This document shows positions 33,287-42,170 of a stretch of DNA of 64,000 bases, piece by piece. This DNA is from an uncultured Tateyamaria sp. (GTDB taxonomy: Bacteria > Pseudomonadota > Alphaproteobacteria > Rhodobacterales > Rhodobacteraceae): positions 1,522,501 through 1,586,500 of the forward strand of contig NZ_CANNDS010000001.1 of NCBI RefSeq assembly GCF_947503415.1, in the 5' to 3' direction. The notes beneath the pieces are model-generated. The model had not been told where the DNA came from. It was given only the letters and a program-made list of their open reading frames with translations, and searched no databases. The translations under genes and the position numbers were made by a program. Each line of letters begins with the position of its first letter. The stretch's first letter is position 1.

Positions 33287-34255
33287 TCACACGTGTGGGG
33301 TTTGCCCGTCCAGCACGGTGCGAAACCAGCCCGTGTCGATGTTGCCGCCGCACAGGATCACGCCGACCTTCTTGCCCGCCATCTGGTCGCGTTCCTGCAT
33401 GAGGCCTGCGAGTGGCGCGGCCCCGGCACCCTCGGCCACGTTATGCGTGGCCGTAAAATAAAGTCGGATTGCATCTGCCACGTCATCGTCGCTGACGGCA
33501 ATGATGCGTTCGGCGCCTTTGGAATAGATGTCGAACGCCTCTTGCACCGGTATCCGCACGGCCATGCCGTCGGCAAAGGTACTGGCCGAGTTGGTCTCTA
33601 CCAGCCGCCCCGCCTCGACCGATAGCTTTGCGGTTTGCGCCTGATCGGACACGACGCCCACCACCTTGGTGGTCAGACCCAAAGCGTCGCGCGCCATGAT
33701 TGTCCCGCAAATGCCCGACCCACACCCGATGGGCACATAAACGGTGTCGAGGTCGGGCTGCGCCGTGAACAACTCAAAGGCATAGGTCGCCACGCCGCGC
33801 ACCAGCTCGGGGTGGTAGGGCGGTACGATGAACAACCCCTCTTCGTCCGCCACGCGAAAGGCTTCCTCGCGCGCGGTGTCAAAGTCGTCGCCGAACTCGA
33901 TCAATTCTGCACCGAAGGCCTCCATCGCCGCGTTTTTCTCAACCGAATTGCCGCGCGGGACATAGACCTTGGCCGTCAGCCCCGCATTCGTCGCGGCCCA
34001 GGCCTGCCCCTGACCATGATTGCCGCGTGTTGCGGTGCAAATGCCCGGCACATCCGGGTGCGTGCGCACCAGCCAATCCATAAAGGTCAGCGCACCGCGC
34101 ACCTTGAAGGCCCCGGTGGGTGTGTGGTTCTCGTGCTTGACCCACACCTCCGCGCCCGTGGCGGCACTCAGCAGCGGCCAATGGTGCTGCGGCGTGGGGG
34201 CCATGCGGGCGTGAACAAAGCGGGCGGCGGTCTCAAGATCGGAGCGGGTCAGCAT
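33287..34255 (-). CDS. Threonine/serine dehydratase-like PLP enzyme
   Basis: A 322-residue fold-type II enzyme. The PLP lysine is Lys51 in T-G-A-F-K-V-R-G-A, the phosphate-binding glycine loop is G-C-G-S-G-I, and the substrate loop reads A-T-R-G-N-H-G-Q. It lacks the C-terminal ACT domain of biosynthetic IlvA, so it is of the catabolic or hydroxyectoine-related (EutB-like) type. It would deaminate threonine, serine or a related hydroxy-amino acid. No ectoine genes lie next to it, so I do not give a symbol. Confidence 0.87.
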   Translation of the reverse strand: MLTRSDLETAARFVHARMAPTPQHHWPLLSAATGAEVWVKHENHTPTGAFKVRGALTFMDWLVRTHPDVPGICTATRGNHGQGQAWAATNAGLTAKVYVPRGNSVEKNAAMEAFGAELIEFGDDFDTAREEAFRVADEEGLFIVPPYHPELVRGVATYAFELFTAQPDLDTVYVPIGCGSGICGTIMARDALGLTTKVVGVVSDQAQTAKLSVEAGRLVETNSASTFADGMAVRIPVQEAFDIYSKGAERIIAVSDDDVADAIRLYFTATHNVAEGAGAAPLAGLMQERDQMAGKKVGVILCGGNIDTGWFRTVLDGQTPHV

Positions 34256-34273
34256 GGGCGCATCTGACCCAGA

Positions 34274-35101
34274 TCAGCCGCTCTCGTCCAGCCCCTTGCC
34301 CTCGAACCAGTCCATGACACGGGCGGCCCAACCCTGCGGCGCGCCGTGCCCGCCCTTGTGCAGCATCAGGCGGATGTCGCCAGCCCTGCAGTCAGTCCAG
34401 TGGCGAAACCACAGGTCGCCCTCAAAACTGTTGCGCTCTGGCTGGCGTGCATTGCAGCCATTGGTTTCGCGCAGGATTTTCAACGACGCCCAGACATCGC
34501 CCTGCACAACGGCCCCATCCGCAAAGGATCGCCCCTCCAGCGGCACAGTCCGGTCATTCCAGCCATGGGTGTGAAACAGACGGACGGGGGCGGCACAGCC
34601 GGTGGGCAGATCATCCCAGAAGGCCCCGGCCAGTGGGGCAAAGGCATCGGCGAATTCGGGGTGCTGGCATGCCATATCCCACACAAAGGACCCACCGCGC
34701 GAAAAGCCCGCCAGCAATACGGTGCCCCCTTCAAACCCAGTGCGCGCCCGGACATCGGCCATCACTTCGGGCAGGAAGCCAAAGTCCTGCCGGTCATATT
34801 CCAACCCCTTGCCACGCACCGACCAATCCCGTTTGAACCGTCGTGTGGGTTGATCACCATCGGGGGCGACGAAGATATAGCCGCGGTCCAATGCCTCGCG
34901 TGCAAGCCCTGAGTTCAGCAACCCGCGGCCCCGGCCCCCGCCGCCGTGCAGGTGCATCACGAAGCCCTTCGGCGCGACCTCGGGCACGGCCATATGATAG
35001 TTGCCCGACGGAATTTCGCAGGCATCATCGCGCCCGCCACAGGCCAGCGCGGGCAGGGACATCAGGCAAAAGGCAAGGCAACTGGCAATCAGGCGGATCA
35101 T
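34274..35101 (-). CDS. Secreted esterase, PHB-depolymerase/LpqC-like
   Basis: A 275-residue alpha/beta hydrolase with a signal peptide (L-I-A-S-C-L-A-F-C-L-M-S-L-P-A-L-A). The oxyanion-hole region is H-L-H-G-G-G-G-R-G and the nucleophile elbow is G-F-S-R-G-G-S (G-x-S-x-G); a C-terminal H-x-G-G-H-G histidine follows. The family includes polyhydroxybutyrate depolymerases and feruloyl esterases, and the exact ester is unknown. ATG 35101 has GGAGAG upstream; a longer start at 35152 is unlikely. Confidence 0.82.
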   Translation of the reverse strand: MIRLIASCLAFCLMSLPALACGGRDDACEIPSGNYHMAVPEVAPKGFVMHLHGGGGRGRGLLNSGLAREALDRGYIFVAPDGDQPTRRFKRDWSVRGKGLEYDRQDFGFLPEVMADVRARTGFEGGTVLLAGFSRGGSFVWDMACQHPEFADAFAPLAGAFWDDLPTGCAAPVRLFHTHGWNDRTVPLEGRSFADGAVVQGDVWASLKILRETNGCNARQPERNSFEGDLWFRHWTDCRAGDIRLMLHKGGHGAPQGWAARVMDWFEGKGLDESG

Positions 35102-35271
35102 GGGGCTCTCCGGAACAGGGATTCCCAAACCAGACTGCATCGGACCCGGCACTGCAAGTCACGAGGGCGTCACATCGCAGATGCCAGTTGCAGGATCACC
35201 CGTATGGCATGATAAAAGCGCATATGGACGCGCGGCACGATCAACCGGGCGCAGACCACGTGGGGACGGAT

Positions 35272-35562
35272 ATGACACGAACACTTTTGGTGCTTGGTGC
35301 AGCGGCTGTAGTTTTGGCGGCCTGTGATGAGACGACACAAACGGGCGGGGATGGCGGACCCTTCATTTCGCCTCTGCCCGAGCGGATCATGGCGCTGGCC
35401 GACCCCAAACAGGACCTGAACGCGGTCAAGGTCGACCCGGTTGATGGCTGCCTTGTCTACCGCCACGTTGGCCCGGTCGAGACGACGTTCCTGCCCCTCC
35501 GCTCGCGCGAAGGGCGTCCGATCTGCACACGTCCGGCGGCTGAAGCAACGCCGGCTACGTGA
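35272..35562 (+). CDS. Small predicted lipoprotein
   Basis: A 96-residue protein with a lipoprotein signal (M-T-R-T-L-L-V-L-G-A-A-A-V-V-L-A-A-C), acylated Cys at residue 18. The mature domain has D-G-C-L-V-Y and R-P-I-C-T near the end, suggesting one disulphide. It ends exactly where the convergent L,D-transpeptidase gene ends. No family recognised. ATG 35272 has GGGGAC upstream. Confidence 0.72.
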   Translation: MTRTLLVLGAAAVVLAACDETTQTGGDGGPFISPLPERIMALADPKQDLNAVKVDPVDGCLVYRHVGPVETTFLPLRSREGRPICTRPAAEATPAT

Positions 35563-36228
35563 TCAACTTGCCGCTGTAACGCCGTCTTCCGATGGATACA
35601 GAAACGCGGTCGAGCCCGGTGCGACATTGGGGTAAAGCTGGTTGATATGGGCCATGATCATCCGCACGCAGCCCGAACTTGCGCGCCCGCCGATGGATCG
35701 CGGGTAGGGTGTGCCGTGGATGCGCAGATACGTGTCGCGATTGCCGACAAACAGATACAGCGCCCGTGAGCCAAGCGGGTTTGTCGGCCCGCCATTCATC
35801 CCGTCAGCATGTTTCTCGAACAGATCCGGGTCCCGCTCGATCATCGCGGCGGTTGGGGTCCATGTGGGCCATTTCGTCTTGCGCTTGATGGTGTAGGTGC
35901 CCGGCTCGTACAGGTTGCCGCGCGCGATGGCCGCGCCATACCGCATGGCCGAACCGTCCGCCTGGATGTGGTACAGGTATCGCGCCACGGCATCGACATG
36001 GATGTCCCCCGGTGTCAGCCCATCATTGGCCTGCACCCGCTGCGGAAGGAACCGGCGGTGCACGCCCCAAGGGTTCGACGTGGCCGGGTCATAATTCGCG
36101 GGCGTCACCTGCGCATCCCAAGCCGACCATTTTGACTGGTCCGAGATCGGACGGGCTAGAACCGGCCCGGCAATCGGGGCCGAAAACAGGGCGGCGGTGG
36201 TCACTACAAAATGGCGTCTGGTCAACAT
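35563..36228 (-). CDS. L,D-transpeptidase (YkuD domain), probably Tat-exported
   Basis: A 221-residue periplasmic protein. The N-terminus T-R-R-H-F-V-V-T-T-A-A-L-F has the twin arginine of a Tat signal. The YkuD catalytic block is H-G-T-P at about 184 followed by S-S-G-C-V-R-M, with Cys as nucleophile. Such enzymes make 3-3 peptidoglycan crosslinks or attach proteins to the cell wall. GAGGAA lies 9 nt before ATG 36228; an upstream in-frame ATG at 36264 is less likely. Confidence 0.9.
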   Translation of the reverse strand: MLTRRHFVVTTAALFSAPIAGPVLARPISDQSKWSAWDAQVTPANYDPATSNPWGVHRRFLPQRVQANDGLTPGDIHVDAVARYLYHIQADGSAMRYGAAIARGNLYEPGTYTIKRKTKWPTWTPTAAMIERDPDLFEKHADGMNGGPTNPLGSRALYLFVGNRDTYLRIHGTPYPRSIGGRASSGCVRMIMAHINQLYPNVAPGSTAFLYPSEDGVTAAS

Positions 36229-36403
36229 CGGTTCAAATTCCTCGTACTGAAGTTCGCTTTGCATAGCGCAATTGGGCCGTTTTGAAAAATCCTGTCCGCA
36301 ATTGGTCACGGCCATGTGAGGGGTGCATTCCTTAACAAATTCCAAACGTGGCTTTGTAACCCCTTGGAATTGCTCATGTGGTGCGCTGTCCCAGCGTGGG
36401 ACA

Positions 36404-37879
36404 TCACACGCTCATGCACACATACTTCATTTCCAGAAATTCCTCGATCCCGTGATGCGACCCTTCGCGGCCCAGCCCCGATTGCTTGACCCCACCAAAC
36501 GGCGCCACCTCGGTAGATATGATGCCGGTGTTCACGCCGACAATCCCGTATTCCAGCGCCTCGGCCACCTTGTACACGCGGCTCAGATCGTTGGCATAGA
36601 AGTAGGCAGCGAGGCCGAAAATCGTGTCGTTGGCCATCGCAATCACATCATCCACGTCGTCGAATTTGAACAGCGGAGCAAGCGGCCCAAAAGTCTCCTC
36701 ATGCGCGACGGTCATGTCCTGCGTCACACCGGTCACGATGGTCGGCTGGAAGAACCCGCCGCCCAAGGCATGCGGCTCACCCCCCGTCAGCACGGCCCCG
36801 CCATGCTCTACAATATCCGTCAGATGGTTCTGCACCTTCTCCACCGCCTTGTCGTTGATCAGTGGCCCGGTGGTCACACCGTCCTCGAACCCGTCACCCA
36901 CCTTCAACGCCTCGACGGCGTCCTTCAGCTTGGAGGCAAAGGCGTCATAGACCCCGGCCTGCACGTAAATCCGGTTGGCACAGACACAGGTCTGACCTGC
37001 ATTGCGAAACTTGCACATCATCGCGCCTTCGACGGCAGCATCCAGATCGGCGTCGTCAAACACGATGAAAGGTGCATTGCCGCCCAACTCCATCGAGCAC
37101 TTCATCACCTGATCGGCGGCCTGTTTCAGCAGGATGCGCCCCACTTGGGTCGATCCGGTAAAGGTCAGCTTGCGCACGGCGGGGTTCTCGCAGAACTCCT
37201 TGCCCGTGCCGGAGGAATCGGATGTCGTGACCACCTGAAACACCCCCGCAGGCAGACCCGCACGCTCGGCCAGTACGCCCATGGCAATGGCCGACAGGGG
37301 CGTCAATTCCGCAGGGCGTGCCACAAACGAACAGCCCGCCGCCAGCGCCGGTGCGGCCTTGCGGGTGATCATGGCGTTGGGGAAGTTCCACGGCGTGATC
37401 GATGCCGCCACACCGATGGGCTGCTTCATCACCATGATCCGCTTGTCGCGCTGGTGGCCGGGGATCGTCTCGCCATAGATGCGCTTGGCCTCTTCGGCAA
37501 AGAATTCGACAAAGGACGCGCCATAGGCAATCTCGCCCTTGGCCTCTGCCAGCGGCTTGCCCTGTTCGGCGGTCAGGATCGTGCCCAGATCGTCCTGATG
37601 CTTCATCATCAACTCAAACCACGTGCGCAACACGGCGGCGCGTTCCTTTCCGGTCCACGTGGCCCACTCCTTTTGGGCCGCTTCGGCCCCGGCAATGGCC
37701 TCGGCCACCTGCGCGCGGCTCAGATCGGCCACCTGCGCCACAACATCCCCGCGCGCGGGGTTGGTCACGTCAAACGTGCCTTCGTCGCCATCCATCCACC
37801 CGCCATTCACATAGGCGCGGGTCTCAAGAAGTGACGGATCGTTGAGCATGGATTTAAGGTCAGTGGTCTGATCGAGCAT
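36404..37879 (-). CDS. gabD: NAD(P)-dependent succinate-semialdehyde dehydrogenase
   Basis: A 491-residue aldehyde dehydrogenase close to GabD. The catalytic Cys is in G-Q-T-C-V-C-A-N-R, the general-base Glu in M-E-L-G-G-N-A-P, and the nucleotide site in F-T-G-S-T-Q-V-G. It oxidises succinic semialdehyde to succinate in the GABA or related pathways. AAAGGA precedes ATG 37879; an alternative ATG ten codons later exists. No gabT is beside it. Related semialdehydes are possible substrates. Confidence 0.9.
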   Translation of the reverse strand: MLDQTTDLKSMLNDPSLLETRAYVNGGWMDGDEGTFDVTNPARGDVVAQVADLSRAQVAEAIAGAEAAQKEWATWTGKERAAVLRTWFELMMKHQDDLGTILTAEQGKPLAEAKGEIAYGASFVEFFAEEAKRIYGETIPGHQRDKRIMVMKQPIGVAASITPWNFPNAMITRKAAPALAAGCSFVARPAELTPLSAIAMGVLAERAGLPAGVFQVVTTSDSSGTGKEFCENPAVRKLTFTGSTQVGRILLKQAADQVMKCSMELGGNAPFIVFDDADLDAAVEGAMMCKFRNAGQTCVCANRIYVQAGVYDAFASKLKDAVEALKVGDGFEDGVTTGPLINDKAVEKVQNHLTDIVEHGGAVLTGGEPHALGGGFFQPTIVTGVTQDMTVAHEETFGPLAPLFKFDDVDDVIAMANDTIFGLAAYFYANDLSRVYKVAEALEYGIVGVNTGIISTEVAPFGGVKQSGLGREGSHHGIEEFLEMKYVCMSV

Positions 37880-37956
37880 GGGGCATCCTTTCAGGTCTGG
37901 CGCATGTGAAACAACACGCGGTAGGCTTGTCCAGTTCCAAAGTAAGGGGGGACATC

Positions 37957-38748
37957 ATGCCAGACATGGATGATGCGTATGCAAACGGGGCCTATATCGA
38001 AGGGGCCGCAGATTATCCACCGCGCTGGGTGGCGCAGGCACAGGCGTTTCGTGACAGTCTTGGGGACCGTGCTCGCATCGGTCTGACATATGGTCCATCC
38101 GAACGCATGGCGCTTGATTACTTTCTGCCCGAAGGGGCGGCCAAGGGAACGCTGATATTTGTGCACGGCGGGTACTGGCTGAAATTCGACCGCACCTATT
38201 GGTCACATCTGGCCCACGGGGCGCTGACAAAAGGCTGGGCGGTGGCGATGCCGTCCTACGATCTGTGCCCAAACATCCGCATCGCCGGGATCACGCAACA
38301 GATCGCGCAGGCCGTCATGGCCGTGGCCGAGGGCAGCATGGGGCCGATCAGTCTGGCCGGTCATTCCGCGGGCGGGCATCTGGTGTCGCGCATGCTGGCA
38401 CCGGGGATGCTGCCTGCGTCCGTGACGGCGCGGCTTGCACATGTCATGCCGATCTCGCCCGTCTCCGACCTTGAACCGCTCTTGCAAACGGCCATGAACG
38501 CTGAATTCGGTATGGACACGGCCATGGCGCAGGCGGAAAGCCCGATCCACCAACCCAAACCCGACGTGCCCGTCACGGTCTGGGTCGGGGCGGATGAACG
38601 ACCCGTTTTCCTTGATCAGGCGCGTTGGCTGGCCAAGGCATGGGGGGCAGATCACGTGGTCACGGACGGCGAACACCATTTCAACGTGATCGACGCGCTG
38701 ACCGACCCAGACAGCGACATGATCCGGCGCTTGACCACAGCGCCCTGA
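37957..38748 (+). CDS. Alpha/beta hydrolase, arylformamidase-like
   Basis: A 263-residue cytoplasmic hydrolase with an F-V-H-G-G-Y-W oxyanion motif (the HGGXW of arylformamidases and esterases), nucleophile elbow G-H-S-A-G-G-H and a late G-E-H-H-F-N-V histidine. Kynurenine formamidases have this arrangement, but there is no other kynurenine-pathway gene here, so the substrate is left open. AAGGGGG precedes ATG 37957. It is divergent from gabD with a 77-nt gap. Confidence 0.82.
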   Translation: MPDMDDAYANGAYIEGAADYPPRWVAQAQAFRDSLGDRARIGLTYGPSERMALDYFLPEGAAKGTLIFVHGGYWLKFDRTYWSHLAHGALTKGWAVAMPSYDLCPNIRIAGITQQIAQAVMAVAEGSMGPISLAGHSAGGHLVSRMLAPGMLPASVTARLAHVMPISPVSDLEPLLQTAMNAEFGMDTAMAQAESPIHQPKPDVPVTVWVGADERPVFLDQARWLAKAWGADHVVTDGEHHFNVIDALTDPDSDMIRRLTTAP

Positions 38749-38843
38749 CGCGCAACAAGGCAGCGGCTGCGGGCGATGGCGTCGCCCGCTGATCTGCCAG
38801 ACTGTCCTGAACGCCGGGACCTTTCTGCAAAGGAGGGTCAAGG

Positions 38844-40052
38844 ATGACCAACCGTCCCGATTTCTACCGCTTCCACAACGGCTCAAAAGCGGCATTGCCG
38901 TTCGAGGCCGCCGAATATGACGCCCGCCTGACTGAACTGCGCGAACGCATGGATGCCCAAGGCGCATCTGCTGCGGTCTTCACGTCCATGCACAACGTCG
39001 CCTATTACTCGGGCTTTCTTTATTGCGCCTTTGGCCGTCCATATGCCTGCGTCGTGACGGACGACGCCTGCGTGACGATCAGCGCAGGCATCGACGCGGG
39101 CCAGCCATGGCGGCTCAGCCATGGCGACAACATCACCTACACAGACTGGCAGCGCGACAACTTCTGGCGCGCGGTGCGCGAAGTGACGGGCGAGATTGCG
39201 GTGATCGGCATCGAAGCCGACCACCTGACCGTGCAGCAACAGGGCAAGATGGAAGATTTCCTGAAACCCATCGTCACCGTCGATCTGTCGGATACCACCA
39301 TGCGCCAGCGTATGTACAAGTCAGAGGCCGAGATCGCCCTGATCCGCCACGGGGCCCAAGTGGCCGATGTGGGCGGCTATGCCATCCGCGATGCGATCAA
39401 GCTGGGTGCACGCGAGATTGACGTGGCCATGGCGGGCCGTGACGCAATGGAACTGGAAATTGCCAAACGCTTTCCCGATGCCGAATACCGCGACACGTGG
39501 GTCTGGTTCCAATCCGGCCTGAACACGGACGGCGCACACAACCCGGTCACCAGCCGGCAGTTGGAACGCGGCGATATCCTGTCGCTCAACACCTTTCCCA
39601 TGATCTCGGGCTACTACACCGCGCTGGAACGCACGTTGTTCGTGGAAACGGTGGACGACGCCAGCCTTGCCATCTGGAACCACAACGTCGCCGCGCATGA
39701 ATTGGGCATGTCGCTGCTGAAACCCGGTGCCACCTGCGCGCAAGTGACGGAAGGCGTAAACGCCTATTTCCGCGAACATGACCTGCTTCAATACCGGACC
39801 TTCGGCTACGGCCACTCCTTCGGCGTGTTGTCGCATTACTACGGACGCGAGGCCGGGCTGGAACTGCGTGAAGACATCGACACGGTGCTGGAACCCGGCA
39901 TGGTCATCTCGATGGAGCCGATGCTGACGATCCCCGATGGCCAACCGGGCGCGGGCGGATACCGCGAACACGACATCCTGATCATCACCGAAGACGGTAA
40001 CGAGAACATCACCGGCTTCCCCTATGGCCCGGATCACAATGTGATCGGCTGA
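38844..40052 (+). CDS. Creatinase (creatine amidinohydrolase)
   Basis: A 402-residue pita-bread-fold enzyme that, as I recall the Pseudomonas putida creatinase sequence (403 residues), is similar over its whole length. The catalytic His232 falls at the same number (S-G-L-N-T-D-G-A-H-N-P), and the substrate-binding F-G-R, A-L-E-R-T-L-F and S-M-E-P blocks are all kept, as is H-Y-Y-G-R-E-A-G. Creatinase hydrolyses creatine to sarcosine and urea. A good AGGAGG precedes the ATG. It faces the amidinotransferase gene with only 13 nt between stops. Confidence 0.9.
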   Translation: MTNRPDFYRFHNGSKAALPFEAAEYDARLTELRERMDAQGASAAVFTSMHNVAYYSGFLYCAFGRPYACVVTDDACVTISAGIDAGQPWRLSHGDNITYTDWQRDNFWRAVREVTGEIAVIGIEADHLTVQQQGKMEDFLKPIVTVDLSDTTMRQRMYKSEAEIALIRHGAQVADVGGYAIRDAIKLGAREIDVAMAGRDAMELEIAKRFPDAEYRDTWVWFQSGLNTDGAHNPVTSRQLERGDILSLNTFPMISGYYTALERTLFVETVDDASLAIWNHNVAAHELGMSLLKPGATCAQVTEGVNAYFREHDLLQYRTFGYGHSFGVLSHYYGREAGLELREDIDTVLEPGMVISMEPMLTIPDGQPGAGGYREHDILIITEDGNENITGFPYGPDHNVIG

Positions 40053-40065
40053 GCGCGCGCGGCGG

Positions 40066-41187
40066 CTATTGCTTGGGGAAATAATCCTCGCAATCGCCGT
40101 CGCGGTACACATCCGCAGTGCAGCAATGCAGCCCGCCGCCAAAGGCGTAGGCATCGCGCAACTCGACCTCGACAACCTCTAGCCCCAGCTTGTCCATCTG
40201 CTCGGCCTGATAGACCTCGGATTTCTCGACACAGACGGTCTTTGGGTCCAGCACCAGAACGTTCATGCTTAGCCACGTGGACGAATAGCACAAAGGCGGC
40301 GGCGAGTTATGCGCAGGCTGGGCGGCATCCACAATCTCCCACCCGTTCGCCTCGAACATGCCGCGCTGATCGTCGGGCAACCGGCGCTGCGGATTGTTCA
40401 GGATCAGACCGGGGCGCAGGGGGGTAAAGGTCGCGTCGATGTGGATGGGATAAGGATCACCGGGGAAGTTGACGGTGTGCACGCGGTGATCGGGGAAGTG
40501 ACGGCGCAGCCACTCGATGCCCTTGAGGTTTGTGGTGAACCCGTGCTGCACCACCAGATCCTTGCCAAAGCGCAGCACGTCGGCGGCGTCAAACAGGGGC
40601 TCTTCTTCGGTCGTGACAAAGAACTTCTTTGCGGCCCATTCCAGCCGCTTGGCGTTGCCGATCTTGTCGCTCAGGTAATCAGGGTGATAATCGGCATCGG
40701 TCAGGCGGGGCTTGGGGGCGGCCTCGTGCCGGAAATTCGGGTCCTCGTCCCAGTATTGCTGCATCAGCGGGCGGTAATTCAGGTACTCGAACCACCGGCA
40801 GCGATAGGACATCGTGGCTTCCAGTATCTCATGGCCCACGGTCAGCAAGACGTCACGGGGTGGCATGCAGCCAAACTGGCTTTCGGTGTGAAAATCCGGC
40901 GTGGTGGCAGGCACCGAATGGTCAATCGATGTCGGGCGATCCACCCGGATGCCGCGCGCCTGCAACTGGTTGGCAAAATTGTCCAGCAGCTCATTGGCCC
41001 GGTCGATGGTTTCTTGTGGACGGCGGCCCCACTGGCCGCGCATGTCGCTGTCCTCGGGCACCTTGGCGTCCAGCGCAGGTTCTTCGGGCGGGATATGGCA
41101 ATCATCTGCCCGGCCCACGATCACGTGGCGCAGCGTGTCCCATTCGTTCCAGCTTTTGACTTCGGTTTTGTCCGGTGACCATGCCAT
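40066..41187 (-). CDS. Glycine amidinotransferase-like enzyme
   Basis: A 373-residue amidinotransferase close to animal AGAT. The triad is visible: Asp in P-L-F-D-A-A-D-V-L-R-F-G, His in P-I-H-I-D-A-T-F and Cys355 in G-G-G-L-H-C-C-T-A-D-V. AGAT moves an amidino group from arginine to glycine, giving guanidinoacetate and ornithine; related bacterial enzymes use other acceptors (for example in toxin or inosamine pathways). ATG 41187 has GGGGAGAG upstream. The facing creatinase suggests a guanidino-compound context, but no guanidinoacetate methyltransferase is in the window. Confidence 0.85.
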   Translation of the reverse strand: MAWSPDKTEVKSWNEWDTLRHVIVGRADDCHIPPEEPALDAKVPEDSDMRGQWGRRPQETIDRANELLDNFANQLQARGIRVDRPTSIDHSVPATTPDFHTESQFGCMPPRDVLLTVGHEILEATMSYRCRWFEYLNYRPLMQQYWDEDPNFRHEAAPKPRLTDADYHPDYLSDKIGNAKRLEWAAKKFFVTTEEEPLFDAADVLRFGKDLVVQHGFTTNLKGIEWLRRHFPDHRVHTVNFPGDPYPIHIDATFTPLRPGLILNNPQRRLPDDQRGMFEANGWEIVDAAQPAHNSPPPLCYSSTWLSMNVLVLDPKTVCVEKSEVYQAEQMDKLGLEVVEVELRDAYAFGGGLHCCTADVYRDGDCEDYFPKQ

Positions 41188-41249
41188 GTGCTCTCTCCCC
41201 TCATGTCCGCGCGCCAGATTGCGGAAAGCGCGAGCAGAGGCAAGAGGGC

Positions 41250-41798
41250 TCAGAAATATCCTTCGCGCAGCCACATGAAAACAGCCGCCGCACTCCCGGC
41301 AAAGATCAGCATGGTGTATTGAATGCGTTGCTGGCGGGACATCCATTCGTGAGCGGACAGTATGGACAGGATGGAATACCATGCGGCCAGAAGAGCGGCA
41401 GCGCCCGGCAGAATCAGGACCAGAAACATATCCGGCTGGATCCCGGCAAAAAATACCAAGGCGAGAGCGGGAAAAAACGGGATCTCACCCCAAAAGAACA
41501 CAGGTGTAAAAGCCATAAGGCCTGCCGCAATCACGGCACGGCGCCGGTGTATGGGAAACATCGCGGACCGCACTCTGGTGCGGGCATCATACCCCAACGT
41601 GACAACCATCCCGGCGGCATAACCCGCCATCAGGGACAGTAATCCAGCCGCCGCAGGATGCAGCGTGTCCATCCAATAGGGGTTATGGATCCAGCCGGGC
41701 GCGCGATAGGCAAGATAGGCCAGCCAGAACAGCGCCGCGATGGGCAGGGCCGTCCAGTGAAGGCGCTTGCGCAAGGGGTTGGGCATTGAATTGTCCAT
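41250..41798 (-). CDS. Multi-pass membrane protein, last gene of the pspA-like arm
   Basis: A 182-residue protein with about four hydrophobic segments (roughly 15-31, 48-65, 88-122 and 125-140, plus 160-175). AAAGGTG precedes the ATG. It follows the YiaA/B protein on the same strand with a 56-nt gap and ends the minus-strand arm of the PspA/AAA+ cluster. No family recognised; membership of the cluster is by position only. Confidence 0.68.
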   Translation of the reverse strand: MDNSMPNPLRKRLHWTALPIAALFWLAYLAYRAPGWIHNPYWMDTLHPAAAGLLSLMAGYAAGMVVTLGYDARTRVRSAMFPIHRRRAVIAAGLMAFTPVFFWGEIPFFPALALVFFAGIQPDMFLVLILPGAAALLAAWYSILSILSAHEWMSRQQRIQYTMLIFAGSAAAVFMWLREGYF

Positions 41799-41854
41799 GA
41801 AATCACCTTTCTCAAATCGGGTGGGCCGCCCCTTGCCGGGGCGACCTGTGGGGA

Positions 41855-42142
41855 TCAGGCCGCGTCCTTGATGTCGCCGACATAATCCTCAAGCAGCTTC
41901 TCGTTGCGCGCTTCCTCGATCCGGTTGATGCGGTCGATGCGCTGCTGATTGTCGAAGCGGTATTTGACAAAGTTCACAAGGCTGAGGGTCAGCATCAGAA
42001 TGCCGATGCCCCAGTAACCCTTGGTCGCAAGGGGCACGTCGGTGCTGAGCCACAGGGACAGGCCCAGCATGACATAGGCAATGGCCACGCCAGCGCCGTT
42101 GACGAACATGATAAGCGTATTATCGGGTTGTTGATTGTGCAT
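41855..42142 (-). CDS. YiaA/YiaB-type two-helix membrane protein
   Basis: A 95-residue protein starting M-H-N-Q-Q-P-D-N-T, with two transmembrane helices (about 11-30 and 40-58; the second holds G-Y-W-G-I-G-I-L-M-L-T-L-S-L-V-N-F-V-K-Y) and a charged C-terminal helix. This is the YiaA/B two-helix domain. It lies 28 nt after the PspA-like gene. YiaA/B domains are among the partners I recall near PspA in other bacteria, so a membrane-docking role for PspA is plausible (inference). Confidence 0.82.
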   Translation of the reverse strand: MHNQQPDNTLIMFVNGAGVAIAYVMLGLSLWLSTDVPLATKGYWGIGILMLTLSLVNFVKYRFDNQQRIDRINRIEEARNEKLLEDYVGDIKDAA

Positions 42143-42170
42143 TTTTTCTCTCCGTCGGTGTTGGGTTTGG

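Noticed and set aside
36323-37834. A 503-codon open frame on the plus strand
   Set aside because: Complement of gabD with His/Arg-rich translation; gabD has clear catalytic motifs on the other strand.
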